Positions 28,412 to 37,290 are shown, counted from the stretch's first letter. The stretch is 64,000 nucleotides of DNA from Bacteroides sp. GM023 (GCF_014750685.1 NZ_JAAXGE010000001.1:124001-188000), one strand, 5' to 3'. The notes: generated by a model not told the origin, from the letters alone. Numbers and translations are program-made.

Positions 28412-29980
28412 ATGAAAACTATGATATTCAGTATATTGTCACTGGGACTTACGTTATCGTTCGCTGCTTGCAGCGACGATGACAATCCGGTCATCACCGA
28501 CCGTCAGTTGGATCAGACTACGACCTATTTCACCCGTTCCGAACCGGATAGTTATTTCACTTACTACAAGCCCCAAGTGGGCTATGTAGGTGACCCGATG
28601 CCATTCTTCGACCCGGTGAGCAAGGAATTTCGTATCCTTTATCTTCAGGACTGGCGCGACGGTGCGGCTACTTTCCACCCCATTCATTGCGTCGCTACAA
28701 AAGATGCGGCTTCTTATATTTCCTTTGGTGAAGCAATCCCCTGCGGAGCATTGACAGAACAAGACCCTGCCATAGGCACCGGAGGTACGATTTATGCTGA
28801 CGGCACTTATTATACTTTCTACACGGGACATAAGTTCAACTATAAAGGCGACCAAAAGAAAGAAGTGTTGATGTTGGCTACCTCTGCCGATTGCCGCACA
28901 TGGACAAAAGACCACTCTTTCCGTCTCGAAGCCCCCGAAGGATATAACCCGAATGAGTTCCGCGACCCGCACGTGTTCCGTGACGAAGATGCCGGACTCT
29001 ACCGCATGGTAGTATCTGCCATTAGAAACGGTAAATCCGTCATCGCTCATTTTACTTCCACCGACTTGCGTAACTGGACTGTGCAGGAACCTTTCTTCAA
29101 CAATATATGGGGACGATTCTACGAATGTCCGGATGTATTTAAAATGGGAAACTACTGGTACATGATTTACTCCGATAAAGACGAAACCCGCATGGTGCAA
29201 TACTTCTTTGCGCCTACACTGGCCGGACTGATGGGATTGCCGGATAGCGGTTATCCCGGCTATCTGCCTCGTGAAGGCAAGTTGGAAGGTACTTCATTCT
29301 ATGCCGGAAAGTCGGCAAGCGACGGAAGCGACCGTTATCTTTGGGGATGGTGTGCCACTCGTGAAGGAAAAGATAATGCAGCCAATGCCGACTGGGCAGG
29401 CGCTTTGGTAGCCCATAAACTGGTACAGAACGCAGATGGCACGTTAAGCCTGGATGTCCCCGCCGCAATTAATGCCAAATATACACAAGCAGTTGTGTGG
29501 GAAGAAAAAGCAAGAACAGGAGAGGTGAGTGGAAATACCTCAGCCTATACCTTGAAAGCAGGCGCTTCCGTTCGCTTCGGACGTTTGCAGGATAATAATA
29601 AGATAGAAATGACGGTGAAAGCACCCGGAAACAGTGAAGCCGTATTCGGAGTCTCGTTTGTAGACTGCACCGACCGTAATGTGAAATACAGTCTCTTTAT
29701 CGAAGCTCGATGGAATATGTTGAAACTTGCCAAAGTTGTGACAGACGAGGAAACCGGAGAAGTGACCGAACGGAAAGACATCACGGAAGTTCCTTTTGAG
29801 AAATCCGCCGATGGTACATACCGCATCAAGATGTACACGGAACAATCTGTTTGTGTATTCTACGTCAACGATGCTTTCGCATTCACCAATCGGGTGTATG
29901 ATTTGCCTAAGAATCCCTGGTCTGTCTTCTGCTCCGACGGTGAAGTGACCGTATCCGAAATAAAATTGAGTACTTATTGA
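28412..29980 (+). CDS. Surface GH32 endo-levanase-type enzyme
   Basis: 522 residues. The start is set at MKTMIFSI, with the lipobox FAAC followed by SDDDN, a strong surface-export signal. The GH32 triad is complete but in the divergent endo-levanase style: the nucleophile Asp in YVGDPMPFFD (in place of WMNDPNG), RDP in EFRDPHVFRD and the acid Glu in FYECPDVF. A C-terminal beta-sandwich follows (VCFYVNDAFAFTNRVYD-like). Endo-acting surface GH32 (BT1760 type) cuts beta-2,6 fructan into pieces for SusCD import. The gene follows the binding protein by 32 bp. Levan rather than inulin is favoured by this motif and the gene order, but inulin is not excluded. Confidence 0.9.
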   Translation: MKTMIFSILSLGLTLSFAACSDDDNPVITDRQLDQTTTYFTRSEPDSYFTYYKPQVGYVGDPMPFFDPVSKEFRILYLQDWRDGAATFHPIHCVATKDAASYISFGEAIPCGALTEQDPAIGTGGTIYADGTYYTFYTGHKFNYKGDQKKEVLMLATSADCRTWTKDHSFRLEAPEGYNPNEFRDPHVFRDEDAGLYRMVVSAIRNGKSVIAHFTSTDLRNWTVQEPFFNNIWGRFYECPDVFKMGNYWYMIYSDKDETRMVQYFFAPTLAGLMGLPDSGYPGYLPREGKLEGTSFYAGKSASDGSDRYLWGWCATREGKDNAANADWAGALVAHKLVQNADGTLSLDVPAAINAKYTQAVVWEEKARTGEVSGNTSAYTLKAGASVRFGRLQDNNKIEMTVKAPGNSEAVFGVSFVDCTDRNVKYSLFIEARWNMLKLAKVVTDEETGEVTERKDITEVPFEKSADGTYRIKMYTEQSVCVFYVNDAFAFTNRVYDLPKNPWSVFCSDGEVTVSEIKLSTY

Positions 29981-29989
29981 TAGTTTATT

Positions 29990-30068
29990 TATACTCTCAA
30001 CTTATCGCTTATTCTTAAAACTCTTTGCTTATAAGTAAGATTTAGAACAGCGATAAGTTAGGGTATAG
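29990..30068. terminator. Inverted repeat between convergent genes, likely bidirectional terminator
   Basis: AACTTATCGCT (29999-30009) and AGCGATAAGTT (30049-30059) are perfect complements. The pairing extends outward with mismatches to about 29990 and 30068 (ATACTCTC against GGGTATAG). The 39-nt loop contains a further CTTATTCTTA / TAAGTAAG pairing. It closes the main fructan operon and the opposite two-gene cassette, and marks one border of that cassette. Confidence 0.6.
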
Positions 30069-30074
30069 TATTTC

Positions 30075-30791
30075 TTACTTATCATTATTTATTTGTACTT
30101 CTTTTCCATCCCAAATGTTTAGAGTTGTACTATTAAGGTCATCATAGGAATAATCTTTGGAAACGTATTCTATTTGTGATACTTTTATAAAATGTCCCGT
30201 ATCGTTAATTTTATATTCTGTATCAATGCGTTGTCCATTGAAAGAGGGTCTATTTGTAATTAACTCATTTATATCTATATGTTTTGCTGAAGAGGTAGGT
30301 TTGATATGGTAGATTGTAACATATAGTTCATTTGGGTTTTTGTCTACTTTCCATTGCTTGATAGTGTATATTTCATCTGTAGCCCATGCAACTTCACATT
30401 CAATCCAGTCAATAATCTTCCCCTCATTAGTATAAGTTATTAATAACTGTTTTCGAGGGTCAGACACACCGATATCTGCAACTACTAATATATATTTTTC
30501 ATTAAATGGTATAAATTTTAAATATAATGCGGCATCTTCTTGAGGAAACTCCGTCTTTTGTGTACACTGAATATCTTCCCATGAATAAATAGGAAGTTCT
30601 CCCCAATAATCTTTAAAACCGATAGGTGTTTTTATAAATTGCTTTTGTGCTTCAGGCCATTGTTTAGCATTGATAAATGGATATACTGTACATGTCGGCA
30701 AATAATCTAATATTTGCTTCATAGTCCATTCTTGGGCAAATGTTGATGCTACTATGAGACTAATGATGGAAAATGCAAAAATTCTCTTCAT
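30075..30791 (-). CDS. Secreted/periplasmic protein of unknown function (candidate immunity partner)
   Basis: 238 residues with a signal peptide cut after TFAQ (about residue 20). I do not recognise the family. The mature part is beta-rich and hydrophilic with several Trp residues. It starts 5 bp after the stop of the lipoprotein gene upstream, so the pair is one transcript. Base composition is clearly more AT-rich than the fructan genes on both sides. The pairing of a large lipoprotein with a peptidase-like end and a small periplasmic protein resembles toxin-immunity layouts; this is inference only. Confidence 0.8.
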   Translation of the reverse strand: MKRIFAFSIISLIVASTFAQEWTMKQILDYLPTCTVYPFINAKQWPEAQKQFIKTPIGFKDYWGELPIYSWEDIQCTQKTEFPQEDAALYLKFIPFNEKYILVVADIGVSDPRKQLLITYTNEGKIIDWIECEVAWATDEIYTIKQWKVDKNPNELYVTIYHIKPTSSAKHIDINELITNRPSFNGQRIDTEYKINDTGHFIKVSQIEYVSKDYSYDDLNSTTLNIWDGKEVQINNDK

Positions 30792-30796
30792 GATAT

Positions 30797-32392
30797 TTAT
30801 TTGTTCTTTTGGATTTGTTGAATAGTTCCTTCGTAATCGCCATCATTAGGACGAACTTGGGTTATTTGATATTTATAATTAGGGTTAGATAGGTAAGAGT
30901 TTTTGGCTTCTAATAAAGGCGGTGGAGATGAAAAGTATATTCTATTCTTATTTAAGTCACATGCCGAACTAGCACTTCTTTGGTATCTTGCTGTTTCCAT
31001 ATAGGTGAAATATTCTCCTTTATCATCTTCACTATATCCTGTAATAACAATAAAATGATCTACTGTTCCATTATTTCTACCTGTTCCCATTTTATGATTA
31101 ACTCCCACTATTATAGGTCTTTTTGCGTCTATATGGCGTACTATGCAATCCATTGCATTTTGGAAATTCTTTTCTGGGTCATTACCATATCTTTCTAATT
31201 TTCCATTTACTTCATGCATTAACTCATAAACATGTTCGGAGGAACCAAAGTCTTTTAGTCCATATGCTGTTAAAATCAATTTTGCAGCTTTTAAACAGTC
31301 TTTCGTTTTATCATAACCCACAAAGTTCTTAAAATTCATAAGTTCGACGCTTGGTAGTTGAGTTGGTATCGTATCTTTTTTGTCATCTCCATCAGATGGT
31401 GGTTCACTATGTGAAGGTCGAGTGCTTCCTCCTATATAAGATCCTCCGCCAAGTAGTTCTTCTGCATGTGCTTTATATAATTCAGGGTTTCTGCCTGTTA
31501 TATAGAGATTGTAAGTATATGTACATTCTAACGAGAACCTGGCATAACGTGATATGCCATATTCTAAATAATCAATTATTGCTTCTTCAATAAATACTTT
31601 TGTCTTTTTTTCAGAGAAAAGTTCGTTGAGTTTTATATCTATGATTAATTGGTCATTTAAAAGTCCGCTTTTTATATTGACGTCATCAACAAAGATATAA
31701 GAATCTTTTAGATATAATTCCAGTTCTCTAATTAGTAGTCCAATATTAATCGAGATAATATTATAATCAGGGATTCCATGGTTATCTGATATATAGCCAT
31801 AATCGGTATACCTAAGTTCTAAATTAATTTCTATACCATCTCCCCACACATCGTTTGCAATCCGTGTTTGTGGTTCATTAGTTGTAATAGTTAGATTTTT
31901 GTCACTTAGCAGTTTTGCTGGAGTCATTAGTGCTTCAGTTACTCTAAGCCCATTTTTATTCCATTTGATAAATGGAATAGAATAAAAAAATTGCTTAACA
32001 ATAGGAATATCCTCATTTAATATTTTACAGTTCATTTGTATAGGTTTACCTAATATTCCATTATCAAAGGATGGACATTTGTCTATAGGATAGATAATGC
32101 ACCCTTCAATAATATTTTCTGTATTTACATAAGGTATAGAGTAATAAGAACCTTGTGCTCCAGAATGTGATATAATGGTATATTCAAATAATACTTTTTT
32201 ATCAGGTATGAGTTGTTTGAGTTGCTGATAACTTCCTTCTTGATTTTGCATTTGTTCGATAAGTTGTATTGCTACTCTATTGTTGACTGTCTTTATAGAT
32301 GTTAAATCATACTTAGTTAATGAATCTTCTGTGGCACATGATGTCAACAAGATAATTATGCAAATAATTACATTCCAATCAGATGTTTTCAT
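30797..32392 (-). CDS. Lipoprotein with C-terminal papain/C39-like cysteine peptidase-type domain
   Basis: 531 residues. Lipobox LLTSC, mature start CATEDS. Residues about 30-310 are an unrecognised beta-rich region. A flexible linker (about 318-355: GGGSYIGGSTRPSHS and a stretch rich in Asp, Lys and Pro) leads to a compact C-terminal domain. That domain carries KDCLKAAKLIL, with Cys at the start of a helix, then RPIIVGVNHKMG and VDHFIVITGY with a His in a strand, then YFTYMET. This Cys...His order with a helix-capping Cys is typical of papain-like or C39-like folds. Substrate unknown. It is on the strand opposite to the fructan operon, AT-rich, with its own promoter at 32416-32423. Confidence 0.75.
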   Translation of the reverse strand: MKTSDWNVIICIIILLTSCATEDSLTKYDLTSIKTVNNRVAIQLIEQMQNQEGSYQQLKQLIPDKKVLFEYTIISHSGAQGSYYSIPYVNTENIIEGCIIYPIDKCPSFDNGILGKPIQMNCKILNEDIPIVKQFFYSIPFIKWNKNGLRVTEALMTPAKLLSDKNLTITTNEPQTRIANDVWGDGIEINLELRYTDYGYISDNHGIPDYNIISINIGLLIRELELYLKDSYIFVDDVNIKSGLLNDQLIIDIKLNELFSEKKTKVFIEEAIIDYLEYGISRYARFSLECTYTYNLYITGRNPELYKAHAEELLGGGSYIGGSTRPSHSEPPSDGDDKKDTIPTQLPSVELMNFKNFVGYDKTKDCLKAAKLILTAYGLKDFGSSEHVYELMHEVNGKLERYGNDPEKNFQNAMDCIVRHIDAKRPIIVGVNHKMGTGRNNGTVDHFIVITGYSEDDKGEYFTYMETARYQRSASSACDLNKNRIYFSSPPPLLEAKNSYLSNPNYKYQITQVRPNDGDYEGTIQQIQKNK

Positions 32393-32415
32393 GATAAATG
32401 TGTTTAAACATATGA

Positions 32416-32423
32416 CAAAGATA
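32416..32423 (-). promoter_or_regulatory. -7 box of the two-gene cassette
   Basis: TATCTTTG on the minus strand, a perfect TAnnTTTG, 24 bp ahead of the lipoprotein start. It gives the cassette its own promoter, independent of the fructan operon. Confidence 0.6.
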
Positions 32424-32600
32424 GTATTAAAAAAATAAAAGGATTATTTATTCGTAATATTTTTATTCAGAACGTAAACTTTTTACGCTATATGATTATG
32501 TAAGAAGAATATGCATACCTTTTAGTGATTGAATATAATCTGCTTTTTCTGATATTTATTAATCCATGTAACATCTTTCTTATCTTTTGAAACAAATGTG

Positions 32601-32632
32601 ATAGGCGCTCTGCTCCATTGCGCCTATCTTTG
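32601..32632 (+). promoter_or_regulatory. Promoter of the exo-GH32 operon with inverted repeat over the -7 box
   Basis: TATCTTTG at 32625-32632 matches TAnnTTTG. A perfect inverted repeat, ATAGGCGC (32601-32608) and GCGCCTAT (32620-32627), overlaps its first three bases with an 11-nt gap. The 297-bp gap 32393-32689 otherwise holds only AT-rich DNA and the opposite cassette promoter. The repeat could be a protein-binding site acting on this promoter. Confidence 0.6.
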
Positions 32633-32689
32633 CACTGTTACAAGAAACGTGATATCCTGAAATAAGTAACAACCTTAATACCATAAAAC

Positions 32690-34522
32690 ATGAATGTATT
32701 TTTGCCTTTAAAAAAACTTCAGACTCTTCTGATTTGTTTTACGCTAATGACTGTCTCACTCTCTGTCCAAGCGACCGGTTCTTCCTTATCCATCCGCAAT
32801 TTGGGAGAAGGTTATTGCCTGGTGCGTGTCAACACGAATCAGAAATACCTGCTGTTGCCCGTAGAAGATGCGTCTCCCGATGTACGTATCAACATGATTG
32901 TTAATAATAAAGAAGTAAAGAACTTCGACGTCCGGCTGGCTATCAATAAAGTGGATTACTTTGTTCCGGTAGACCTTTCCGACTATTCCGGCCAACTGAT
33001 TTCTTTCAAATTCAAACTGAATTCGAATGACCCGGTTCGTGTCAACCTTTCACCGGACAACACTGCCTGTTGCAAGGAAATGAAGTTATCTGATACTTTC
33101 GATACCGGCAACCGTGAAAAGTTCCGTCCCCTGTACCATTTCTCACCTCTCTACGGATGGATGAACGACCCGAACGGAATGGTATATAAAGACGGTGAAT
33201 ATCACCTGTTCTATCAGCACAATCCTTACGGCTCCAAATGGGGGAATATGAACTGGGGACATGCCATCAGCAAAGACCTGATTAACTGGGAACACCGTCC
33301 TGACGCTATCACGCCGGATGCTTTCGGAACCATCTTTAGCGGCTCGGCTGTCGTAGACTTTGACAATACCGCCGGCTTCGGCGCAGGCGCAATCATCGCC
33401 ATCTATACACAAAACGGCGACCGTCAGGTGCAAAGTATCGCTTACAGCACCGACAACGGACGTTCGTTCACCAAATACGAAAACAACCCTGTCCTGGTTT
33501 CCGAAGCCCGCGACTTCCGCGACCCGAAAGTCTTTTGGTACGAAGGAACAAAGCGCTGGATTCAAGTGCTTGCCGTAGGACAGGAAATGCAAATCTTCTC
33601 TTCTCCGAACTTGAAAGACTGGACATTTGAAAGTAGCTTCGGCGAAGGATACGGCGCCCACGGTAATGTGTGGGAATGTCCCGACCTCTTCGAACTTCCC
33701 GTGGAAGGAACAAATGAAAAGAAATGGGTACTGCTTTGCAGTCTTGGCGATGGTCCTTTCGGAGATTCCGCCACCCAGTATTTTGTCGGCAGCTTCGACG
33801 GAAAGAAATTTGTTTGCGACAATCAGCCGGAAGCTACCAAATGGATGGACTGGGGAAAAGACCATTACGCAACTGTAACCTGGAGCGATGCTCCCGACAA
33901 CCGTCGTATCGCTATCGCATGGATGAGCAACTGGCAGTATGCCAACGATGTTCCGACTTCCCAATACCGCAGTCCGAACTCCGTTCCCCGCGATTTGAGC
34001 CTGTTCTCCGTAGACGGTGGAATTTATCTTAAATCCGCCCCTTCTCCCGAACTGCTGAAACTACGTGATATCTCAAAGAAACGTTCGTTCAAAGTAAGCG
34101 GAACACGCACGGTCAAAGAAATGATTCCGGGCAACGAAGGCGCTTACGAAATAGAACTGACCATCAAGAACCAACAGGCAGACATTATCGGCTTCCGTCT
34201 CTACAACGATAAAGGTGAGGAAGTGGATATGCAATATGATATGAAAGAGAATAAATTCTCTATGAATCGTCGCAAAAGCGGAGATGTCGGTTTCAACGAG
34301 AACTTTCCGATGCTGACCTGGACGGCTATTGAAAGCGGTAAGGATGAGTTGAAACTCCGTCTGTTTGTCGATAAGTCAAGTGTGGAAGCCTTTGGAGACG
34401 GCGGACGTTTTGCGATGACCAACCAGGTATTTCCGTCGGAACCTTACCGCCACATTGACTTTTACAGCAAGGGCGGAGCTTACAAAGTAGATTCATTTGT
34501 AGTTTACAGGTTGAAGCTATAA
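32690..34522 (+). CDS. Periplasmic GH32 beta-fructosidase with N-terminal DUF4980-like domain
   Basis: 610 residues. The signal peptide ends VQATG without a lipobox, so it is soluble periplasmic. The N-terminal beta domain (about 28-130) is the DUF4980 type that precedes Bacteroides GH32. The catalytic propeller (about 140-450) has a full triad: Asp in WMNDPNG, Asp in FRDPKVFW and Glu in WECPDLFELP. A C-terminal beta-sandwich (about 460-610, VDKSSVEAFGDGG) follows. Its role is to release fructose from imported fructo-oligosaccharides. Equivalent to BT1759. It probably shares a transcript with the permease and fructokinase downstream, although a 425-bp gap with array B intervenes. Confidence 0.93.
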   Translation: MNVFLPLKKLQTLLICFTLMTVSLSVQATGSSLSIRNLGEGYCLVRVNTNQKYLLLPVEDASPDVRINMIVNNKEVKNFDVRLAINKVDYFVPVDLSDYSGQLISFKFKLNSNDPVRVNLSPDNTACCKEMKLSDTFDTGNREKFRPLYHFSPLYGWMNDPNGMVYKDGEYHLFYQHNPYGSKWGNMNWGHAISKDLINWEHRPDAITPDAFGTIFSGSAVVDFDNTAGFGAGAIIAIYTQNGDRQVQSIAYSTDNGRSFTKYENNPVLVSEARDFRDPKVFWYEGTKRWIQVLAVGQEMQIFSSPNLKDWTFESSFGEGYGAHGNVWECPDLFELPVEGTNEKKWVLLCSLGDGPFGDSATQYFVGSFDGKKFVCDNQPEATKWMDWGKDHYATVTWSDAPDNRRIAIAWMSNWQYANDVPTSQYRSPNSVPRDLSLFSVDGGIYLKSAPSPELLKLRDISKKRSFKVSGTRTVKEMIPGNEGAYEIELTIKNQQADIIGFRLYNDKGEEVDMQYDMKENKFSMNRRKSGDVGFNENFPMLTWTAIESGKDELKLRLFVDKSSVEAFGDGGRFAMTNQVFPSEPYRHIDFYSKGGAYKVDSFVVYRLKL

Positions 34523-34602
34523 GTTTCTTCTATTTATACTTCTTTCGGGTATTCATTCCCGGTACGGAAAGGAAGTAATTGTTAACTTGTCAGCCGTTTG
34601 TA

Positions 34603-34776
34603 GCTATCCCGCTGTTCATTAAAGGATAGCATGTGTTTCATTAATAGATAGCATATAAATCTCAGTTAGATTGAATGTACGAGATGAGCATCTCATGTAT
34701 TACCAGATGAGCATCTCGTACAGCACCGGATGAGCATGTCATACATGACGAGATGAGCATCTCGTACATTCAATCT
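34603..34776. repeat. Palindrome array B: 22-23 bp units in the gap before the fructose permease
   Basis: Main part of the 425-bp gap 34523-34947. Two direct copies of TTCATTAAnnGATAGCAT start at 34615 and 34637 (22 bp). Then four palindromic units centred on GATGAGCAT start that core at 34683, 34706, 34729 and 34752, exactly 23 bp apart; the cleanest reads TACGAGATGAGCATCTCGTA in composite. The whole is bounded by a perfect 27-nt inverted repeat (34668-34694 and 34750-34776). GCTATCC (34603-34609) also faces GGATAGC (34624-34630). No promoter box is evident in the rest of the gap. Confidence 0.88.
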
Positions 34777-34947
34777 TATAATCATTAATATGTCATCCCT
34801 ATATACTCCGGTTGCTATGTCTTAACAATCTGAATATTGCATCTTAATGTCTGTGTGCTAATATACGTAAGTTCAAGTTGATTCAAAACCGTGCGGGAAT
34901 GAATGCGCAAAAGGTGAGCGTTTAAAATTTAAGTAAAAGATATAATA

Positions 34948-36117
34948 ATGGACAACAGTAAAAACTCTTCTCTCTCCAAACTAATCCCGGTGATGCTTTG
35001 CTTCTTCGCCATGGGATTCGTTGACCTGGTAGGCATTGCCTCCAATTATGTAAAGGCAGACCTCGGTCTGTCAGACTCACAGGCGAATATATTCCCCTCG
35101 CTGGTCTTTTTTTGGTTCTTGATTTTCTCCGTACCGACAGGCATGCTGATGAGCCGCATCGGTCAGAAGAAAACCGTATTGCTTAGTCTGCTTGTGACGT
35201 TCGCTTCGTTGCTATTACCCATTTTCGGCGACAGCTATATGCTGATGCTGATTTCCTTCTCTCTGTTGGGCATCGGAAACGCATTGATGCAGACTTCCCT
35301 GAATCCGCTGCTTTCCAACATCGTGAGAGGTGACCGCCTGGCAAGTAGCCTTACTTTCGGTCAATTCGTGAAAGCGATTGCTTCTTTCCTTGCACCGTAT
35401 ATCGCCATGTGGGGAGCAACGCAAGCCATTCCGTCTTTCGACCTGGGCTGGCGCATTCTTTTCCCGATTTATATGATAGTAGCCGTCATCGCCATTCTCC
35501 TGCTCAACGTCACGCAGATTGAAGAAGAGAAAGAAGAAGGCAAACCGTCTACTTTCGGGCAATGTCTGGCTTTGCTCGGCAAACCGTTCATCCTGCTTTG
35601 TTTTATTGGCATCATGTGTCATGTCGGCATCGACGTAGGTACAAACACTACCGCCCCGAAGATCCTGATGGAACGTATCGGCATGGGATTGGACGATGCT
35701 GCTTTTGCAACAAGCCTTTATTTTATCTTCCGTACGGCAGGCTGCTTCCTGGGATCTTTCATCTTGCGTAAGATGTCTCCGAAATCTTTCTTCGGCATCA
35801 GTGTAGTGATGATGTTAATCGCCATGATAGGTTTGTTTATCTTCCACGAAAAAGCAATTATCTATGCTTGCATCGCCTTGATTGGTTTTGGTAACTCTAA
35901 TGTATTCTCCGTCATCTTCTCGCAGGCATTACTTTATCTGCCGGGTAAGAAAAATGAAGTTTCCGGCTTGATGATTATGGGGCTTTTCGGTGGAACGGTA
36001 TTCCCGTTGGCAATGGGGCTGGCTTCGGATACCTCTATGGGACAAAACGGTGCGATTGCCGTTATGACAATCGGCGTACTTTATCTGCTGTTTTATACGC
36101 TCCGTATCAGAAAATAA
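34948..36117 (+). CDS. MFS sugar permease (fructose import, FucP/GluP-like)
   Basis: 389 residues with about 12 membrane segments, beginning LIPVMLCFFAMGFVDLVGIASNYVK, typical of the fucose/glucose permease branch of the major facilitator superfamily. In this PUL it should carry free fructose across the inner membrane in symport. The kinase gene follows 35 bp downstream. Equivalent to BT1758 by order. No unusual features. Confidence 0.92.
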   Translation: MDNSKNSSLSKLIPVMLCFFAMGFVDLVGIASNYVKADLGLSDSQANIFPSLVFFWFLIFSVPTGMLMSRIGQKKTVLLSLLVTFASLLLPIFGDSYMLMLISFSLLGIGNALMQTSLNPLLSNIVRGDRLASSLTFGQFVKAIASFLAPYIAMWGATQAIPSFDLGWRILFPIYMIVAVIAILLLNVTQIEEEKEEGKPSTFGQCLALLGKPFILLCFIGIMCHVGIDVGTNTTAPKILMERIGMGLDDAAFATSLYFIFRTAGCFLGSFILRKMSPKSFFGISVVMMLIAMIGLFIFHEKAIIYACIALIGFGNSNVFSVIFSQALLYLPGKKNEVSGLMIMGLFGGTVFPLAMGLASDTSMGQNGAIAVMTIGVLYLLFYTLRIRK

Positions 36118-36152
36118 TTTTATATTTGGGAATCAATTAAACTCTGTTTATC

Positions 36153-37040
36153 ATGAATAATATAATAGTAGGAATGGGCGAAGCACTATGGGACGTGCTG
36201 CCCGAAGGAAAGAAAATAGGTGGCGCACCTGCAAACTTTGCTTACCATGTTTCACAATTTGGTTTTGACAGCCGTGTAGTCAGTGCGGTAGGCAATGACG
36301 AATTGGGTGACGAGATTATGGAAGTATTCAAGGAAAAGAAACTGAAGACGCAGATTGAACGGGTGGACTATCCTACGGGCACGGTGCAGGTGACACTGGA
36401 TACGGAAGGTGTACCCTGTTATGAAATCAAAGAAGGCGTTGCCTGGGATAACATTCCTTTCACGGACGAACTGAAACGCCTGGCTCTGAACACTCGTGCT
36501 GTCTGCTTCGGCTCGTTGGCACAGCGCAATGACGTAAGCCGTGCCACTATCAACCGCTTTTTGGATACAATGCCCGATATAGACGGACAACTGAAGATAT
36601 TCGACATCAATCTCCGCCAGGACTTCTACACAAAAGAAGTGTTGCGCGAGTCTTTCCAACGTTGCAATGTCTTGAAAATTAACGATGAAGAACTGGTGAC
36701 TATCAGCCGTATGTTCGGTTATCCCGGCATCGACTTGCAGGATAAGTGCTGGATTTTGTTGGCTAAGTACAATCTGAAGATGTTGATTCTGACTTGCGGA
36801 ATCAATGGCAGCTATGTATTTACTCCGGGTGTCGTTTCTTTTCAGGAGACTCCAAGAGTTCCCGTAGCCGATACGGTAGGAGCAGGTGATTCTTTTACGG
36901 CGGCTTTCTGTGCTTCTGTCCTCAACGGAAAGACGGTGCCCGAAGCTCATAAGTTGGCTGTGGAAGTATCCGCTTATGTTTGTACGCAGCGTGGCGCGAT
37001 GCCGGAACTTCCTGCGGTGCTGAAAGAAAGAATATTGTAA
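36153..37040 (+). CDS. Fructokinase, PfkB family
   Basis: 295 residues of the ribokinase/PfkB fold. It opens with IIVGMGEALWDVLPEGKKIGGAPANFAYH, the sugar-binding signature, and has the C-terminal motif DTVGAGDSFTAAF with the catalytic Asp and anion hole. It phosphorylates cytoplasmic fructose released by the fructosidases and imported by the permease. It is the last gene of the transcript, with a terminator at 37062. Equivalent to BT1757. Confidence 0.93.
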   Translation: MNNIIVGMGEALWDVLPEGKKIGGAPANFAYHVSQFGFDSRVVSAVGNDELGDEIMEVFKEKKLKTQIERVDYPTGTVQVTLDTEGVPCYEIKEGVAWDNIPFTDELKRLALNTRAVCFGSLAQRNDVSRATINRFLDTMPDIDGQLKIFDINLRQDFYTKEVLRESFQRCNVLKINDEELVTISRMFGYPGIDLQDKCWILLAKYNLKMLILTCGINGSYVFTPGVVSFQETPRVPVADTVGAGDSFTAAFCASVLNGKTVPEAHKLAVEVSAYVCTQRGAMPELPAVLKERIL

Positions 37041-37061
37041 TCCTTAATTTTTTATATAAGT

Positions 37062-37104
37062 GAGGTATATTTCATTTTTGGGATATACCTCTTTCTTTTT
37101 TATT
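37062..37104 (+). terminator. Terminator after fructokinase
   Basis: GAGGTATAT (37062-37070) and ATATACCTC (37083-37091), then TTTCTTTTTTATTC. Confidence 0.8.
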
Positions 37105-37189
37105 CTCTTATTTATGGTATGATGATTGGAGCAGGAGTTTTTTATATGGTTTGTTTGCTTTATTTTTATGGCTAAAGTGAGGTACGGGC

Positions 37190-37253
37190 ATAAAAAAAGG
37201 AGCAACGCCTTGCTCCAACCTTTGTTAACCTTAAATCTAATACTATGAAAAAC
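37190..37253 (-). ncRNA. Candidate small RNA between fructokinase and the fructan sensor gene
   Basis: The 488-bp gap 37041-37528 contains a complete transcription unit on the minus strand without a convincing reading frame. Promoter: TTTG (37290-37287), 19-nt spacer and TATCTTTG (37267-37260). Predicted start is near 37253. The RNA would pass through TTAGATTTAAGGTTAACAAA and end in a hairpin, GGAGCAA / TTGCTCC (37199-37205 with 37210-37216, 4-nt loop), with seven U encoded at 37192-37198. Predicted length is about 62 nt. I recall similar conserved short sequences elsewhere in Bacteroides genomes but cannot confirm a family. Confidence 0.65.
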
Positions 37254-37259
37254 ACATTG

Positions 37260-37290
37260 CAAAGATACGGACTTCTGTGGAATCTGCAAA
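37260..37290 (-). promoter_or_regulatory. Promoter of the small-RNA candidate
   Basis: -33 element TTTG (37290-37287) and -7 element TATCTTTG (37267-37260) with a 19-nt spacer, close to the ideal Bacteroides promoter. Confidence 0.75.

Noticed and set aside
28412..29980. Endo-GH32 as a dead enzyme because it lacks WMNDPNG
   Set aside because: The Asp is kept in GDPMP and RDP and ECP are present; this is the normal form of the endo-levanase branch.
33143..33964. 273-codon open frame opposite the exo-GH32 gene
   Set aside because: Antisense shadow of a conserved enzyme with all catalytic motifs.
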